From the NCBI RefSeq assembly GCF_004217185.1, contig NZ_SHKL01000001.1:2540001-2604000 (forward strand): a stretch of DNA of 64,000 bases, in the 5' to 3' direction. This document shows, one piece after another, positions 63,937 to 64,000 of the stretch; the stretch's first letter is position 1, and every line of letters begins with the position of its first letter. The notes beneath the pieces are model-generated. The model did not search any database. It worked only from the letters and a program-made list of their open reading frames with translations, and was not told the DNA's origin. The DNA is from Pseudonocardia sediminis (GTDB taxonomy: Bacteria > Actinomycetota > Actinomycetes > Mycobacteriales > Pseudonocardiaceae). The position numbers were made by a program, and so were the translations under genes.

Positions 63937-64000
63937 GATATTGGCGAGTCGCATACGGTTCGTTGCCGGCCTGGTCGCTGGGATGGGCGGCCGTTGTGCC

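Larger units (their letters stand above)
63667..64000. other. Regulatory region upstream of the T4SS operon
   Basis: 334 bases with no convincing gene. It contains a cluster of overlapping palindromes (63741-63777) and a 26-base perfect palindrome (63911-63936). The operon promoter should be here; no clear -35/-10 pair could be assigned. Confidence 0.55.

Overview
High-GC actinobacterial chromosome. From 1418 to 27136 the gene order (TPR protein, HAD phosphatase, small protein, tlyA, nadK, recN, steA-like, mctB-like, pyrG, NUDIX, xerD, parA-like, scpA, scpB, rluB, cmk, der) follows the Mycobacterium tuberculosis segment Rv1691-Rv1713 as I know it. Very high G/C at third codon positions, GTG starts, 4-base stop/start overlaps and apparent leaderless promoters fit the Pseudonocardiaceae or a relative (inference; the genus cannot be fixed from this window).

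Region 1 (1-1331): the 3' third of a 23S rRNA gene, a 5S rRNA gene and a rho-independent terminator, i.e. the end of an rRNA operon. Region 2 (1418-30145): chromosomal core. It holds translation, NAD, DNA-repair and division genes to 14190. A membrane TM2 protein, a broken MarR regulator with two intact operators, a DNA glycosylase, an F420-type oxidoreductase, xerD, a type II thioesterase and a DUF4097 lipoprotein follow. Next come the parA-scpA-scpB-rluB condensin/pseudouridine block and aroH-cmk-plsC-der-adenine deaminase. A cytochrome P450 with a divergent TetR regulator and two matching operators closes the region. It ends in a tRNA-Pro(GGG) gene.

Region 3 (about 30190 to beyond 64000): an integrative and conjugative element inserted at the 3' end of that tRNA gene. 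The left end has a tyrosine integrase and an excisionase-like protein. Next are a palindrome-flanked candidate oriT, a MobC-like protein and a HUH relaxase. A cargo zone (34500-39500) carries small unknown genes, an IS481-like remnant and a convergent pair resembling the sce7726 (PD-(D/E)XK-like) and sce7725/beta-protein families, a possible defence module. A 13-gene minus-strand operon (51243 to 40140) encodes a complete Gram-positive-style Tad/Flp pilus machine: lipoprotein, secreted protein, SAF/CpaB protein, CpaE, TadA/CpaF, TadB, TadC, Flp-like pilin, two TadE-like pseudopilins plus a third, a LysM-BTAD membrane protein and a prepilin peptidase. A primase-polymerase gene diverges from it. 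A second minus-strand operon (63666 to 55199) encodes a type IV secretion/conjugation channel: MinD-like protein, small two-TM protein, VirB6/TrbL-like protein, SCO6880-like protein, VirB4-like ATPase, DUF4913 protein, VirD4/TraG-like coupling ATPase and a two-domain lytic enzyme.

The most interesting idea is that the element joins a type IV secretion channel to its own Tad pilus, which could serve mating contact. The right end of the element and its second attachment site lie outside the window.
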